DNA from: Porticoccus litoralis
GTDB taxonomy: Bacteria; Pseudomonadota; Gammaproteobacteria; Pseudomonadales; Porticoccaceae
NCBI RefSeq assembly: GCF_030676955.1
Contig: NZ_JAUUUU010000002.1
Location: forward strand, 62,001 to 126,000
Reading direction: 5' to 3'
Length of the DNA stretch: 64,000 nucleotides
Made by a program: the position numbers and the translations under genes. The notes below the pieces were generated by a model. It made no database searches, was not told the DNA's origin, and was given only the letters and a program-made list of their open reading frames with translations. Positions within the stretch are counted from its first letter, which is position 1. Each line of letters starts with the position of its first letter. Of this stretch, positions 1 through 9,783 are shown in pieces.

Positions 1-95
1 TGGTTCTCCCTCCGACACCCCTTAGCAAAATGTTTCCCGCCTAAGACCGTTTCCCTGCACTGCATGGATAGGCTGGTCCCGGAGTTAAAATTTAT

Positions 96-1634
<1,539 letters not shown>

Positions 1635-1640
1635 GCAAAA

Positions 1641-1670
1641 ATGCCCGGACAAATGTCCGGGCATTTTTTT
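1641..1670 (+). terminator. Rho-independent terminator of rhlE
   Basis: A perfect 10-bp stem (1641-1650 with 1655-1664), a 4-nt loop AAAT and a run of T residues start 6 nt after the rhlE stop codon. It also separates rhlE from the convergent serine hydrolase gene. Confidence 0.9.
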
Positions 1671-1684
1671 ATGGTTGCGGGTGA

Positions 1685-2863
1685 CTATTTCAGGTGGCGA
1701 TAGACTGCTGACTCGAAATCCACAAACCCCGGGTATGAGGCGATATCCTGAAATGGCAGTATTTGCGAGGCCCACATGCCACCAATGCCATTTTGTCGGT
1801 CAATCCAGTAGAACAGATTGGCTAGCCCTGCCCACATCAATTGACCCGCCGGTCGCCCGGAGGGTGTCGCCTCCTCATTGACCTGGAAGGTATAGGCCCA
1901 GGATTTTTTCAGGCCGGGAAAGAACTCACCGTCATTGGAGAGTGCTGGTATGGAACTGGTCCAGCCGCCACTCTGCAGGCCCTCGAGGCCATTTTGCGCC
2001 ATCTTTGCCACAGTCTCCGGTTTTAATACCCTGCCATTGGTGCCCTCGCCGTCATTCAGCAGCATGCGGATAAATTTCATGTAGTCGCCCACGGTGGCGT
2101 AGAGGCCGTGACCGCCCATGTCCATTTCCGGGGGTTGTGGCAGCACCAGATCCCAGGGTGCCAGCTGGCCATCTTCTGCGCGGGTGTGCAGGCTGGTCAG
2201 TCGCGATTGCATGGCGGGAGTGATTTCAAAGGCACTGTCGTGCATCTCCAGTGGTGCAAAGATGCGCTCTTGCATGACCTGGCCAAGGCGCTTGCCGCGC
2301 ACTGCTTCTACTACCTTCCCGATCCAGTCGATATTAACCCCGTAGGCCCATTGCTCACCCGGGTCGAACAGCAATACGGTCCTGATGCCGTCAAAGGTGC
2401 TTGAAACCACGGTTGGGGTTTCCATGGCGGTGCGAAAGGCCAGATCATCATGGCTGAAAAATTCGTAGGAGAAACCAGCGGTATGCAGCATCAGCTGGTT
2501 GAGGGTGATGTCGGATTTTGGCGGGCGCAGTTTCGGCTGTCCGTCACTGTCGAAGCCTTCCAACACCTGAATCTCAGCAATTTCCGGTACGTAGTCCTTG
2601 GCCGGGTCGTCCAGACTAACCAGTCCTTCCTCCACCAGTTGCATCAGTGCGGTGCCTGTTAGTGCTTTGGTACAGGAGAAAATGGCAAATACGGAGTCGG
2701 TGGTCATGGGTTGTTCTTTGCCCATTTCCCGCAACCCGGCAGCACCTTCGTAGAAGTTGCCATGTCTGTCGGTCGCCATGGCCACCACGCCGGGAGCGCC
2801 GCCCGCCTGAGTGACCGTTTTATGCAGCACAGAATCCGCGGCACTACGCAGTGAATCGTTCAT
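1685..2863 (-). CDS. Serine hydrolase, class C beta-lactamase/family VIII esterase fold
   Basis: A 392-residue protein of the beta-lactamase-related serine hydrolase family (COG1680), probably an esterase or peptidase rather than a resistance enzyme. The nucleophile motif SCTK lies at residues 63-66, a Tyr motif WAYG near 172-175, and a late GGHGLY motif stands where the third catalytic box is expected. No signal peptide is visible, so it is probably cytoplasmic. The ATG at 2863 was chosen over an upstream in-frame ATG because GAGGG lies 7 nt ahead of it and homology begins there. The substrate cannot be deduced. Confidence 0.82.
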   Translation of the reverse strand: MNDSLRSAADSVLHKTVTQAGGAPGVVAMATDRHGNFYEGAAGLREMGKEQPMTTDSVFAIFSCTKALTGTALMQLVEEGLVSLDDPAKDYVPEIAEIQVLEGFDSDGQPKLRPPKSDITLNQLMLHTAGFSYEFFSHDDLAFRTAMETPTVVSSTFDGIRTVLLFDPGEQWAYGVNIDWIGKVVEAVRGKRLGQVMQERIFAPLEMHDSAFEITPAMQSRLTSLHTRAEDGQLAPWDLVLPQPPEMDMGGHGLYATVGDYMKFIRMLLNDGEGTNGRVLKPETVAKMAQNGLEGLQSGGWTSSIPALSNDGEFFPGLKKSWAYTFQVNEEATPSGRPAGQLMWAGLANLFYWIDRQNGIGGMWASQILPFQDIASYPGFVDFESAVYRHLK

Positions 2864-2939
2864 GTGTTTCCCTCTGGCATGCCGCTTCAGACCCCTGTTG
2901 TCGTTATATGGGCCATCATCGACTGTGGCGTATTTATTA

Positions 2940-3320
2940 TTATTCCCGGCTTTTGTGAGCCAGTGTGTGAGCATTCTGTTCCCAGTTCTGCCCATCAAAC
3001 TCGACTATGGTTATGGATTTTGGCTGCTCATTCAAGCAGCGCAGATTGATGTCCACGCCGTCCGGGTTGGAGCGGGGTATATAAAACGGTTTGATGCCGC
3101 AGATCCGGCAGAAGGTGTGTTTGGCGACACCGCTGTTAAACGTGTATGTCTGTAACTGCTCCTCGCCGCTTAGAAGCCGGAAATTTTTCTTTGGCACGAT
3201 CAGGTGCAGATACCCGGATTTGCTGCAAATAGAGCAGTTGCAGTCCTCCACTTCCACCGAGTCCGGCGCTTCAGCCTCAAACGACACGGCACCGCAATGA
3301 CAGCTTCCCCGGTAAATCAT
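2940..3320 (-). CDS. GFA/CENP-V-fold zinc protein
   Basis: A 126-residue protein of the glutathione-dependent formaldehyde-activating (GFA) superfamily. The zinc ligands are clear: CHC near residue 7, CNCSIC in the mid-N-terminal part and CRIC near residue 70. Members bind zinc; the named formaldehyde role holds for only part of the family. The ATG at 3320 has AAGGTG upstream and is preferred to a GTG three codons earlier. It lies upstream of the serine hydrolase in the same direction with a 76-bp gap. A link to the formaldehyde genes near 50 kb is possible but unsupported by position. Confidence 0.8.
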   Translation of the reverse strand: MIYRGSCHCGAVSFEAEAPDSVEVEDCNCSICSKSGYLHLIVPKKNFRLLSGEEQLQTYTFNSGVAKHTFCRICGIKPFYIPRSNPDGVDINLRCLNEQPKSITIVEFDGQNWEQNAHTLAHKSRE

Positions 3321-3399
3321 GATAAGCACCTTTGCAGAACATCAGTGGCCCATTGTCAGGTAGGCAGGCGATTGATGGCAATGTTGCTCTTTGATCTGT

Positions 3400-5277
3400 T
3401 CACAGTCGCTGGGGTTTGAACTGTCTTGGGTCGATGCGATATTTCTTGATACGGGAGGCCAGTGTGGTGGGTTTTATGCCAAGGAGTTCAGCGGCGCCGC
3501 CACTGCCTGAGACCTTGCCGTGGCAGCGCTCCAGGGCCATCAACAGGTTGCGACGATCCTGCTGCCGAAGGTCCCGGTGTGTGAGAATGTCGGACGGTGA
3601 TGTGCCAGCTATTCTGTCGCTATGGGCTGACTCAGTCCCGGCCAGTCCGTCGAACTTAAGAGCTGCTCCCTGAGCCAGAATCACCTGCCGTTCAATGACA
3701 TTTTCCAGTTCGCGAATATTCCCCGGCCAGAGGTAGTGTTTGAGTTTTTCCAATTCGCTCAGGGGGATTTTCAGCCCGGGTTTGTTGGCCCGGGTGCAGC
3801 TTTTCTGCAAGAAGTGCTGTGTGAGCATGGGGATATCATCCCGACGTTCCCGAAGGGGAACCGACTCAATGGGGAAAACATTAAGACGGAAGTACAGGTC
3901 TTCCCGAAACTGTCCCTGTTGCACCAGCTCCTTCAGGTTGCGATTGGTCGCCGTAATGATGCGCACATCCACGTGACGGGTGCGGGATTCGCCGACCCGT
4001 TCAAACTGTTGTTCCTGGAGCACCCTCAACAACTTTCCCTGCAGATGCAGGGGGATTTCGCCGACTTCATCGAGAAACAGGGTGCCGCCATTGGCCAGTT
4101 CAAAGCGACCGGGTCTGTCGCTGGTTGCCCCGGTAAATGCCCCCTTGGTATGACCGAAAAACTCGCTTTCGAACAGGTCCTCGGGGATTGCAGCACAATT
4201 CACACGGATCAGCGAACGGTTTGAGCGCTGGCTGATTTCGTGAATGGCGCGGGCAATCAACTCTTTGCCGGTGCCGGATTCGCCACTGATCAGTACGGTG
4301 GAGTCAGTGGGGGCAACCAGTTCGATTTTCTGAAGAATGTGCTGAATGGCGGCGCTTTTGCCGATAATCTGGTGGTGGTTGAATTCCGAGTTAATTTCTT
4401 CCTGAAGGTAGGCGTTTTCCAGTTCCAGCTGGTTTTTCAGGGTTTCCACTTCCGCCAGGGCTTCCAGCAGACGTTTCTTGTCGGCTTTTTTCTGTGAAAT
4501 ATCCCGGAAAATGACCACGGCACCGACCGTAAAGCCGTTGTCCTGGATGGGAGTGCTGGTGTACTCCACGTCGATGGGCTTTCCCGACTTGCTCCAGAAC
4601 ACATCATTTTCCACCTGGTGGACTGCGCCGTCGCGGAAGGCTTCAAATATGGGGCATTCATCCACTTTGAAATGACTGCCGTCTAGATGTGAGTGGTGCA
4701 CCATACTGTGCATATTGCGTCCGGCCAACTCGTCCGCGGTGTAGCCGAGAATGCGCTCGGCGGCCGGGTTCACGAAGGTGGTACTGCCGTGGGCATCGAC
4801 ACCGTAAATGCCGTCACCTGCTGCATCGAGTAGCAGCTGATTTTCACGCTCAAATTCCTGAAAGACCTGAGACACCCTGTTCCAGTGACCAATGCCGGAA
4901 AGGTAGTGGCGTTCGGCGCTGGAGCGTTCACGCAGTTGGTCCATTTCCTCCGAATTCAACAGGCTGAAATAGAGCAAGGTGGTCCCCGATGCGTTGGAGC
5001 AGCGTGCGCTGACTTCCAGTCGCGCCTCTCCCGATATCGTCTGTATAAGCAGGAGGTCGCTCCAGCCGCGGTGTTTTTCCAGGAGTTCCTGGGTGAATAC
5101 CATCAGCCCCGGCAGATTGGGTGAAAACAGTTGGCTGGGACGAGTGCTCTGGATTTCCAGCATATCCATACGCAGTAATCGGCAGGCCTCGAGGTTGGCG
5201 CAAACGATCTGGTCTCCATAGGGGTCGATCACCAATTGTGCGGTGGCGGAATCATTGAAAAAACGATCTGAATACAT
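3400..5277 (-). CDS. Sigma-54 enhancer-binding regulator (PAS-PAS-AAA+-Fis), likely activator of the cyanate operon
   Basis: An NtrC-class activator without a receiver domain, about 625 residues. Two PAS-like sensor regions lie near residues 5-105 and 145-260, then a short coiled coil and an AAA+ domain. The AAA+ part has Walker A GESGTGKE near 332, the sigma-54 loop GAFTGA near 379 and Walker B LFLDEVGE near 400. A Fis-type helix-turn-helix is near 587-614. Sensing is therefore by PAS ligand or redox, not phosphorylation. It is divergent from the cyanate genes, whose promoter is a sigma-54 site, so it very probably controls them. The start is uncertain: ATG 5277 was chosen, but a TTG at 5316 adds 13 residues. 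Confidence 0.9.
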   Translation of the reverse strand: MYSDRFFNDSATAQLVIDPYGDQIVCANLEACRLLRMDMLEIQSTRPSQLFSPNLPGLMVFTQELLEKHRGWSDLLLIQTISGEARLEVSARCSNASGTTLLYFSLLNSEEMDQLRERSSAERHYLSGIGHWNRVSQVFQEFERENQLLLDAAGDGIYGVDAHGSTTFVNPAAERILGYTADELAGRNMHSMVHHSHLDGSHFKVDECPIFEAFRDGAVHQVENDVFWSKSGKPIDVEYTSTPIQDNGFTVGAVVIFRDISQKKADKKRLLEALAEVETLKNQLELENAYLQEEINSEFNHHQIIGKSAAIQHILQKIELVAPTDSTVLISGESGTGKELIARAIHEISQRSNRSLIRVNCAAIPEDLFESEFFGHTKGAFTGATSDRPGRFELANGGTLFLDEVGEIPLHLQGKLLRVLQEQQFERVGESRTRHVDVRIITATNRNLKELVQQGQFREDLYFRLNVFPIESVPLRERRDDIPMLTQHFLQKSCTRANKPGLKIPLSELEKLKHYLWPGNIRELENVIERQVILAQGAALKFDGLAGTESAHSDRIAGTSPSDILTHRDLRQQDRRNLLMALERCHGKVSGSGGAAELLGIKPTTLASRIKKYRIDPRQFKPQRL

Positions 5278-5333
5278 AGCGGGCACTTGAGCACAGGTGT
5301 TGCTTCTAGTATTCAAGTTTCAAGCCAGTTATT

Positions 5334-5431
5334 ACGAATATTCGTTTTCATTAGTATGAAAAATCGTAAATAACGCTTTTTCGTTATTTTTATCCTTAGG
5401 CAAATCGACTGATTTTTCACCAAAAATCAGT
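5334..5431. promoter_or_regulatory. Cluster of four inverted repeats in the regulator/cyanate intergenic region
   Basis: Four short palindromes fall within 98 bp. ACGAATATTCGT (5334-5345) is a perfect 12-bp palindrome. TTTTCAT (5345-5351) pairs with ATGAAAA (5356-5362). AAATAACG (5368-5375) pairs with CGTTATTT (5382-5389). ACTGATTTTT (5408-5417) pairs with AAAAATCAGT (5422-5431). All lie upstream of the sigma-54 site, where activator binding sites belong. Which ones bind the Fis-domain regulator is unknown. Confidence 0.6.
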
Positions 5432-5454
5432 AGGTTGATTGCTGTCGCCTGAGT

Positions 5455-5469
5455 TGGCACCAAAGTTGC
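5455..5469 (+). promoter_or_regulatory. Sigma-54 (-24/-12) promoter of the cyanate operon
   Basis: TGGCAC, five bases, then TTGC matches the sigma-54 consensus with the obligatory GG-N10-GC spacing. Transcription should start near 5481, leaving an untranslated leader of about 150 nt before the first gene at 5629. A dedicated enhancer-binding protein gene lies just upstream in the opposite direction. Confidence 0.9.
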
Positions 5470-5628
5470 GATAGCTAATAAGTGTTTTCTCCAGATTGCT
5501 GAGTGCCGCGCTGAAAGCCCCCAATGGAGTGAGGACAGCAAAGAGAGCGGATAGGGACGGGGCTTTATTTACGTCAAGCCTGCACCAGCAGTGTGCAACA
5601 TCAAGCAGAGCCAAGAGGATAGTGAATC

Positions 5629-7092
5629 ATGAGCAGCAAAAGTTTGGGTAATCCCTATGACGGCGGCAATAGCCTGGTCCATACCAGTGATTGTTCTTGT
5701 TCGGTCTGTAAGGCCGAGGTGTCCTCGCCGAATGGGCTGACAGATTATCAGCGCCAGGCACTGCTGGAACAGCAGGCAGAGGCGGGTGAATCTCACGCTC
5801 CCCGGGCAGCTGTTGGGCAGGAGACATTTAATAGCTCTGAAGACCTGATGGATCGCGTTATCGAAAGTGCCATCGTGCGGGGGGTGTTTGGTCACAACGA
5901 TACCAGCCGGCGCAATTTCATTCGAATGGTTGGCGGCGGTACGCTGGCCGCTGCACTGGGTAGCCTGATCCCCATGGATCAGGTGAAGGCCGCTGTGAAG
6001 GAGTCCATGGGGCCGCTGGAAAAAACCAAGCTGAAAGTGGGTTTTGTTCCCATTACCTGTGCCACCCCGATCATCATGGCCCAGCCCATGGGTTTTTATG
6101 CCAAGTACGGCCTGGACGTGGATGTGATCAAGACCGCAGGCTGGGCGGTTGCCAGGGATAAATCACTCAATGGTGAATATGACGCGTCCCATATGCTGAC
6201 GCCCATGCCATTGGCAATGTCCATTGGTGCCGGATCGACAGCGACCCCTTACATTATGCCCGCCGTTGAAAATATTAATGGTCAGGCGATTGTTTTACAC
6301 AACAAGCACATCGACAAGCGCGACCCCAAAGACTGGAAGGGCTTCAAATTTGGTGTTCCGTTTGATTACTCCATGCACAACTTCCTATTGCGCTATTACG
6401 TGGCAGAGCATGGTCTCGACCCGGACAAGGATATCCAGATTCGTGTGGTACCACCGCCAGAAATGGTGGCGAACCTGAAAGCGGGTAATCTTGATGGCTA
6501 CCTGTCACCGGACCCATTCAACCAGCGGGCAGTTTTTGAAAAAGTTGGCTTCCTGCATATTCTCACCAAGGATATCTGGGAAGGTCACCCCTGTTGTGCC
6601 TTCGCCTGCAGCCAGAAGTTCGCCACGGAAATGCCAAATACCTACGCGGCGCTGTTCAAGGCCATCGTTGACGCTACGCACTATTCAGCCAAAGCGGAAA
6701 ACCGGGAAGAAATTGCCAAGGCGATCTCCCCAAAAAACTACCTCAACCAGCCGGAGATTGTGGTTAAGCAGGTACTCACCGGTCGTTATGTGGATGGCAT
6801 TGAGAAGAAGGTCTTTGATGTGCCCGACCGCATCGACTTCGACCCCTTCCCCTGGCACTCCATGGCTGTGTGGATTCTTACGCAGATGAAACGCTGGGGT
6901 TATATCAGTGGTGATATCGATTACAACGGCATTGCCGAGCAGGTGTATGTGGCCTCGGAAACGGGCAAGGTAATGAAAGAGCTGGGTTACACCCCGCCCT
7001 CAAAAACCTATGAAAATTACACCATCATGGGTAAGACGTTCGACTACACCAAGCCCGAAGAATACATCAACAGCTTCCCCATCAAGAGGTAG
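5629..7092 (+). CDS. NrtA/CmpA-family ABC substrate-binding protein with Tat signal, probable cyanate binder
   Basis: A 487-residue periplasmic solute-binding protein of the nitrate/bicarbonate/cyanate family. It has an unusual cytoplasmic N-terminus of about 90 residues with a Cys cluster (C22, C24, C27). A twin-arginine motif SRRNFI (residues 93-98) and a hydrophobic Gly/Ala stretch follow, so export should be by Tat. The binding domain begins near KLKVGFVP. It is the first gene behind the sigma-54 promoter and sits with a permease, an ATPase and cyanase, which makes cyanate the likeliest ligand. Nitrate or bicarbonate cannot be excluded by sequence. AGAGGA precedes the ATG. Confidence 0.88.
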   Translation: MSSKSLGNPYDGGNSLVHTSDCSCSVCKAEVSSPNGLTDYQRQALLEQQAEAGESHAPRAAVGQETFNSSEDLMDRVIESAIVRGVFGHNDTSRRNFIRMVGGGTLAAALGSLIPMDQVKAAVKESMGPLEKTKLKVGFVPITCATPIIMAQPMGFYAKYGLDVDVIKTAGWAVARDKSLNGEYDASHMLTPMPLAMSIGAGSTATPYIMPAVENINGQAIVLHNKHIDKRDPKDWKGFKFGVPFDYSMHNFLLRYYVAEHGLDPDKDIQIRVVPPPEMVANLKAGNLDGYLSPDPFNQRAVFEKVGFLHILTKDIWEGHPCCAFACSQKFATEMPNTYAALFKAIVDATHYSAKAENREEIAKAISPKNYLNQPEIVVKQVLTGRYVDGIEKKVFDVPDRIDFDPFPWHSMAVWILTQMKRWGYISGDIDYNGIAEQVYVASETGKVMKELGYTPPSKTYENYTIMGKTFDYTKPEEYINSFPIKR

Positions 7093-7096
7093 TGAC

Positions 7097-7924
7097 ATGG
7101 CTTCACTCAATGTGAGAGCAATGCTGTTGTCGGTGGTGCTGCTGGCTCTTTTGCTGGGGGTTTGGGAAGTACTCAACCAGCCCCCCAAGGCCACGGAGGC
7201 GATGTCGGAATATGAGCTGTTAATGGGCGGTGCCGATCAGGAGGCGCGGGTGCCGCCGCCTTCACAGGTTCTGGGCCATGCCTGGAACGAGTTGAGCAAT
7301 CCCTTCTACGATGCGGGGCCCAATGACAAGGGCATTGGTATCCAGTTGGCCTACTCGATATTTCGGGTGTTGACCGGTTACCTGATGGCAGCGCTTGTCG
7401 CCATTCCTCTGGGGTTTGTGATTGGCATGTCCCCGTTGATGTACAAGGCCCTTAATCCTTTTATCCAGGTGCTCCGGCCCATTTCGCCGTTGGCCTGGAT
7501 GCCCCTGGCACTGTTTATTATCAAGGACTCCGAGCGCTCAGCGATCTTTGTAATCTTTATCTGTTCCATCTGGCCGATGCTGATCAACACCGCCTTTGGT
7601 GTGGCCAATGTCAGAAACGACTGGATCAAGGTGGCCAGAACCCATGAGCTGAGCCAGATAAAGACAGCCTTTCTGGTAATTCTGCCAGCGGCAGCACCCA
7701 CCATCCTGACGGGGATGCGTATTTCCATCGGTATTGCCTGGCTGGTGATCGTGGCTGCAGAGATGCTTGTGGGTGGTACCGGGATCGGATATTACGTCTG
7801 GAACGAGTGGAATAACCTCGATCTCAACAGCGTGATTTTTTCCATCCTGATGATCGGTGTCGTCGGTATGTTGCTGGATATGTCACTGGCTGCCGTGGCG
7901 AAACTTGTGCAATACGAGGAGTAG
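7097..7924 (+). CDS. ABC transporter permease, NrtB/CynB/SsuC type
   Basis: A 275-residue inner-membrane permease of the nitrate/sulfonate/cyanate class with an N-terminal transmembrane helix and five or so more. The EAA-like loop that contacts the ATPase (HELSQIKTAF...LPAAAPTI) is near residues 180-210. A periplasmic segment of about 60 residues between the first and second helices is longer than in most relatives. The ATG at 7097 lies 4 nt after the preceding stop and has AGAGG inside that gene's last codons, so translation is coupled. It works with the binding protein and ATPase on either side. Confidence 0.9.
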   Translation: MASLNVRAMLLSVVLLALLLGVWEVLNQPPKATEAMSEYELLMGGADQEARVPPPSQVLGHAWNELSNPFYDAGPNDKGIGIQLAYSIFRVLTGYLMAALVAIPLGFVIGMSPLMYKALNPFIQVLRPISPLAWMPLALFIIKDSERSAIFVIFICSIWPMLINTAFGVANVRNDWIKVARTHELSQIKTAFLVILPAAAPTILTGMRISIGIAWLVIVAAEMLVGGTGIGYYVWNEWNNLDLNSVIFSILMIGVVGMLLDMSLAAVAKLVQYEE

Positions 7925-7927
7925 AAC

Positions 7928-8821
7928 ATGAGCAGCCATTTTGTCAGTGTTGAAGGGCTTTCCAAGGTATATCCCTCAAAAGCCAGGGACCTGATTGTCT
8001 TTGAAGACGTCAATATCGGAATCGACAAGGGTGAGTTTGTCTGCATTATCGGCCATTCCGGTTGTGGTAAGTCGACCATTCTGAACGTCATGGCCGGGTT
8101 GGAAATACCGTCTTCCGGAACTGTGATTATGGACGGCAAAGAAGCCACCGGCCCCAGCCTGGACCGTGGTGTCGTGTTTCAGAATTACAGCCTGCTGCCC
8201 TGGTTGACCGCTTTGCAAAATGTGAGCTTCGGGGTGAAAGCCCGCTGGCCACAATGGAGTCGCAGTGAAGTGGAAGCCCACAGCAGCCGGTTTCTGTCCA
8301 TGGTGGGATTGTCCAAGTCGCTGCACCAAAAACCTTCAGAGCTCTCCGGGGGTATGCGTCAGCGGGTCAGCATCGCCCGCGCCTTTGCCACCAGCCCCAA
8401 GCTGTTATTGCTCGACGAACCCTTTGGGGCTCTGGATGCTCTGACACGGGGCATGATTCAGGATGAACTGATCAAGATCTGGAGTGAGACCCAACAGACG
8501 GTGTTCATGATCACCCACGATGTGGACGAGGCCATACTGCTTGCTGACAGGGTGTTACTGATGACGAACGGTCCGAGTGCCCACGTGGCGGAGTCCGTCA
8601 AGATCAGCCTGCCGAGGCCGCGGGATCGGGGCACCATTATCGATGATCCCGGCTATTACAAGATTCGCAATTATCTGGTGAATTTCCTGGTTAAACGTTC
8701 TGGTGAACTTTCCGGCTCCAATGGTGGGGGCGGTGGTAGCACACGCCAGGTCGATCCGGCCAACGAGGGCAATTCTTCCGATGAACAACCACAGCCTGCG
8801 GCCTATCGGGCCGCCATTTAA
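7928..8821 (+). CDS. ABC transporter ATPase, NrtD/CynD/SsuB type
   Basis: A 297-residue nucleotide-binding subunit that powers the importer. Walker A GHSGCGKST is at residues 42-50, a Q-loop near 85, the signature LSGGM at 139-143 and Walker B LLLLDEP at 159-165, with the switch His in MITHDVDE. After the domain there is a Gly-rich then polar tail of about 35 residues that is probably disordered. Three bases separate it from the permease stop, and AGGAG precedes the ATG. Confidence 0.92.
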   Translation: MSSHFVSVEGLSKVYPSKARDLIVFEDVNIGIDKGEFVCIIGHSGCGKSTILNVMAGLEIPSSGTVIMDGKEATGPSLDRGVVFQNYSLLPWLTALQNVSFGVKARWPQWSRSEVEAHSSRFLSMVGLSKSLHQKPSELSGGMRQRVSIARAFATSPKLLLLDEPFGALDALTRGMIQDELIKIWSETQQTVFMITHDVDEAILLADRVLLMTNGPSAHVAESVKISLPRPRDRGTIIDDPGYYKIRNYLVNFLVKRSGELSGSNGGGGGSTRQVDPANEGNSSDEQPQPAAYRAAI

Positions 8822-8835
8822 TAACAGGAGTTCCC

Positions 8836-9276
8836 ATGGACAAACTAACCATGACCGAAACCATTGTAGGCGTGAAACTGGCCAAGGATCTGAGCTGGGA
8901 AAGCATGGCCAGTGATCTGGGCATGTCCCCGGTATGGCTGACTTCCGCCTGCCTCGGGATGAACAGCGCGCCCCCGGACAAAGCCGCTGCGATTGCGGAA
9001 TATCTCGGGCTTGGCCCGGATGTGGCCAAGGCACTGGAGGCCTTCCCCACCAAAGTTTGGGAGCAGGCTGTTCCTACAGACCCTCTTATCTATCGACTGT
9101 ATGAAATTGTCGGAGTCTACGGCGATACCCTGAAAGAAGTGATCCAGGAAAAATTTGGTGATGGCATTATGAGCGCCATCGACTTTTCCATGGAGGTGGA
9201 CAAGATTGAAGACCCCAAGGGGGATCGGGTGTTGCTCACCATGAATGGCAAATTTCTGCCTTACAAAAGCTGGTAG
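8836..9276 (+). CDS. cynS: Cyanate hydratase (cyanase)
   Basis: A 146-residue cyanase that converts cyanate and bicarbonate to ammonia and CO2 via carbamate, giving nitrogen assimilation and detoxification. The catalytic set is intact: Arg87 and Glu90 (YRLYE) and Ser113 (IMSAID), matching R96, E99 and S122 of the E. coli enzyme. The N-terminal helical domain and C-terminal dimerisation segment have normal length. A clear AGGAG lies upstream. It fixes the meaning of the transporter genes before it. Confidence 0.96.
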   Translation: MDKLTMTETIVGVKLAKDLSWESMASDLGMSPVWLTSACLGMNSAPPDKAAAIAEYLGLGPDVAKALEAFPTKVWEQAVPTDPLIYRLYEIVGVYGDTLKEVIQEKFGDGIMSAIDFSMEVDKIEDPKGDRVLLTMNGKFLPYKSW

Positions 9277-9282
9277 CCAGAG

Positions 9283-9756
9283 GTGTCTGAATCTGTTCGT
9301 CCACCGTTACCGCCCTTCAGCTATGACGATGCTGTGCTGAAGGTGCGCAAGGCGGAGGATGCCTGGAACAGTAAAAACCCTGAAGCGGTTTCTTTGGCGT
9401 ATACAGAAGACTCCCGCTGGCGTAATCGCTCAGAGTTTATTACCGGGCGGGCCGACATTGTCAGTTTCCTTGAGCGCAAGTGGCAGAAGGAGATGGATTA
9501 CCGGCTGATCAAGGAAATTTGGGCCTACGATGGTAATCATATCGCCGTGCGTTTTGCCTATGAGTGGCATGATGAGGTAGGTAACTGGTTTCGCTCCTAC
9601 GGGAATGAAAACTGGGCGTTTGACGAAAACGGTTTAATGATGGCTCGTCATGCCAGCATTAATGACGTACCGATTGCGGAGGAGGACAGAAAGTTTAAAT
9701 GGCCGCAGGGCCCGAGGCCTGTTAACCATCCAGGACTCTCGGAACTGGATTTGTAG
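9283..9756 (+). CDS. DUF1348 / NTF2-like family protein
   Basis: A 157-residue protein of the SnoaL/NTF2-like fold resembling DUF1348, with the typical pattern AWNSKNPEAVSLAYTEDSRWRNR near the N-terminus and a conserved WFRSYGNENWAFDENGLM segment. Function is unknown; relatives are small cone-shaped binding or enzyme domains. It starts at GTG only 6 nt after the cynS stop codon and in the same reading frame. It has no well-spaced ribosome binding site, so it is probably translated by coupling. Its place as last gene of the cyanate operon suggests an accessory role, which is inference. Confidence 0.8.
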   Translation: MSESVRPPLPPFSYDDAVLKVRKAEDAWNSKNPEAVSLAYTEDSRWRNRSEFITGRADIVSFLERKWQKEMDYRLIKEIWAYDGNHIAVRFAYEWHDEVGNWFRSYGNENWAFDENGLMMARHASINDVPIAEEDRKFKWPQGPRPVNHPGLSELDL

Positions 9757-9783
9757 TTCAAGGGCAGCAGCAAGAGCAGCGTG

